14,171 nucleotides of DNA from QQUD01 sp039029915 (GTDB lineage Bacteria; Chloroflexota; Anaerolineae; Promineifilales; Promineifilaceae): contig JBCCFD010000179.1 of NCBI GenBank assembly GCA_039029915.1, forward strand, positions 1 to 14,171, in the 5' to 3' direction. Of this stretch, positions 13,594 through 14,171 are shown piece by piece (position 1 is the stretch's first letter; each line of letters starts with the position of its first letter). The notes under the pieces were generated by a model that was not told where the DNA came from, ran no database searches, and saw nothing but the letters and a program-made list of their open reading frames with translations. The translations under genes were made by a program, and so were the position numbers.

Positions 13594-14171
13594 ATGTCAG
13601 AACTCGAAGATAAAATTATGATAGAGGCGGATGGGTTAACGAAGACGTATGCTAACTATACGGCCGTTAACAACTTGAGCTTCGCCTGCGAAAAAGGTGA
13701 AATCGTCGGCTTTTTAGGTCCTAACGGGGCTGGAAAAACCACCACGATGCGTATGCTCACCGGCTATATGCCGCCGACAAGCGGAGACGCCTACATCGGT
13801 GGATACCACACCATCAGTGAATCTTTGCCGGCTCGGCAAACATTGGGCTATTTACCAGAAACAGTCCCTCTTTATCCAGAAATGCGCGTTGAAGGATATC
13901 TGGAATTTATTGGACGCGTTCGTCAAATAGACAACGTTTGGGATCGGGTGGACGAAGTGCTAGAGCAGGTCAATCTGCTCGACCGAGCCGAAAGCTTTAT
14001 TAACAGCTTGTCAAAGGGGATGCGCCAGCGAGTGGGTTTAGCCCAAGCGTTGATGCACGATCCTGATGTGCTCATTCTGGATGAGCCAACTATCGGGCTT
14101 GACCCCGCTCAAATCGTGGAAATTCGTGACATTATTGCGGACGTTGGTCGCCAAAGAACCGTTTTGCTCAG
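13594..14171 (+). CDS. ABC transporter ATP-binding protein, GldA/ABC-2 type (3'-partial)
   Basis: The first 192 residues of an ABC ATPase that runs off the right end. Visible: Walker A GPNGAGKT (42-49), the GYLPE segment at about 85-89 where many ABC proteins have the Q-loop (this PE form followed by PLY is typical of GldA-like and ABC-2 exporters), signature LSKGMRQRVGLAQAL (138-152) and Walker B VLILDEPTIGLDP (159-171). The switch His lies beyond the end. Members energise export or membrane-remodelling permeases, and a permease gene would be expected next. The substrate cannot be told. ATG at 13594 gives the usual family N-terminus; GGA at 13583 is only a weak ribosome site, and ATG at 13618 is a possible later start. 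An ACGGCCGT site falls at 13660. Confidence 0.93.
   Translation, partial: MSELEDKIMIEADGLTKTYANYTAVNNLSFACEKGEIVGFLGPNGAGKTTTMRMLTGYMPPTSGDAYIGGYHTISESLPARQTLGYLPETVPLYPEMRVEGYLEFIGRVRQIDNVWDRVDEVLEQVNLLDRAESFINSLSKGMRQRVGLAQALMHDPDVLILDEPTIGLDPAQIVEIRDIIADVGRQRTVLL

Larger units (their letters stand above)
2252..13667. repeat. Dispersed palindrome ACGGCCGT (HIP1-like), 13 exact copies
   Basis: Exact copies start at 2252, 4002, 5350, 5572, 5929, 6955, 7975, 8089, 9101, 9977, 10097, 13069 and 13660. Seven of them are in the longer form AACGGCCGTT (2251, 5349, 5928, 7974, 8088, 9100, 13068). Twelve copies lie inside genes and one is intergenic. In genes the motif is read as Thr-Ala-Val or as (Asn/Tyr)-Gly-Arg, two different frames, in unrelated proteins, so protein sequence does not explain it. 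The entry spans the first to the last copy. Confidence 0.8.

Overview
The window reads as bacterial chromosome, most likely Chloroflexota (Anaerolineae/Caldilineae-like), with a stretch of about 0.7 kb at the left end that looks eukaryotic. The assignment is inference. It rests on a very long multidomain S8 peptidase ending in a YLPVV-type tail, a lipoprotein that joins an NBR1-type Ig domain to SdrD-B-like domains, a Gram-positive-style LexA box before uvrA, and moderate G+C. No rRNA, tRNA, CRISPR array, transposase or phage gene was seen.

Layout. (1) 1 to about 706: an open frame encoding a charged low-complexity region, then the first membrane helix of a metazoan-type SLC17 (sialin/VGLUT-family) transporter. 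It is cut off by bacterial sequence, and I read it as a chimeric join or contaminant. (2) 707-1310: a dispersed inverted-repeat element, a strong bidirectional terminator, and an FmdB-type zinc-ribbon gene on the minus strand with a foldable leader. (3) 1310-4600: intergenic DNA with a perfect GAAC-N4-GTTC palindrome (LexA/SOS box), then uvrA, complete. (4) 4600-8760: a terminator pair between convergent genes, then a 1335-residue secreted subtilisin-like protease on the minus strand. (5) 8760-9552: a long, AT-rich, hairpin-dense divergent intergenic region. (6) 9553-11346: a lipoprotein with N-terminal beta domain, SdrD-B-like domain, NBR1-type Ig domain and second SdrD-B-like domain, followed by a long-stem terminator. 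(7) 11475-13400: a membrane GAF sensor histidine kinase with no response regulator in view. (8) 13594 to the end: the N-terminal part of an ABC-2-type (GldA-like) ATP-binding protein.

The genes do not form one pathway. uvrA is the only one with a clear cellular role, nucleotide excision repair, probably under SOS control. The protease and the lipoprotein are divergently arranged surface or secreted proteins, and the kinase follows the lipoprotein on the same strand. I found no obvious new multi-gene system. The most distinctive signals are at the nucleotide level. An over-represented palindrome, ACGGCCGT (13 exact copies, coding in two different reading frames plus one intergenic copy), resembles the cyanobacterial HIP1 phenomenon. 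A roughly 55-bp inverted-repeat element is present twice, once right at the suspected chimeric join.
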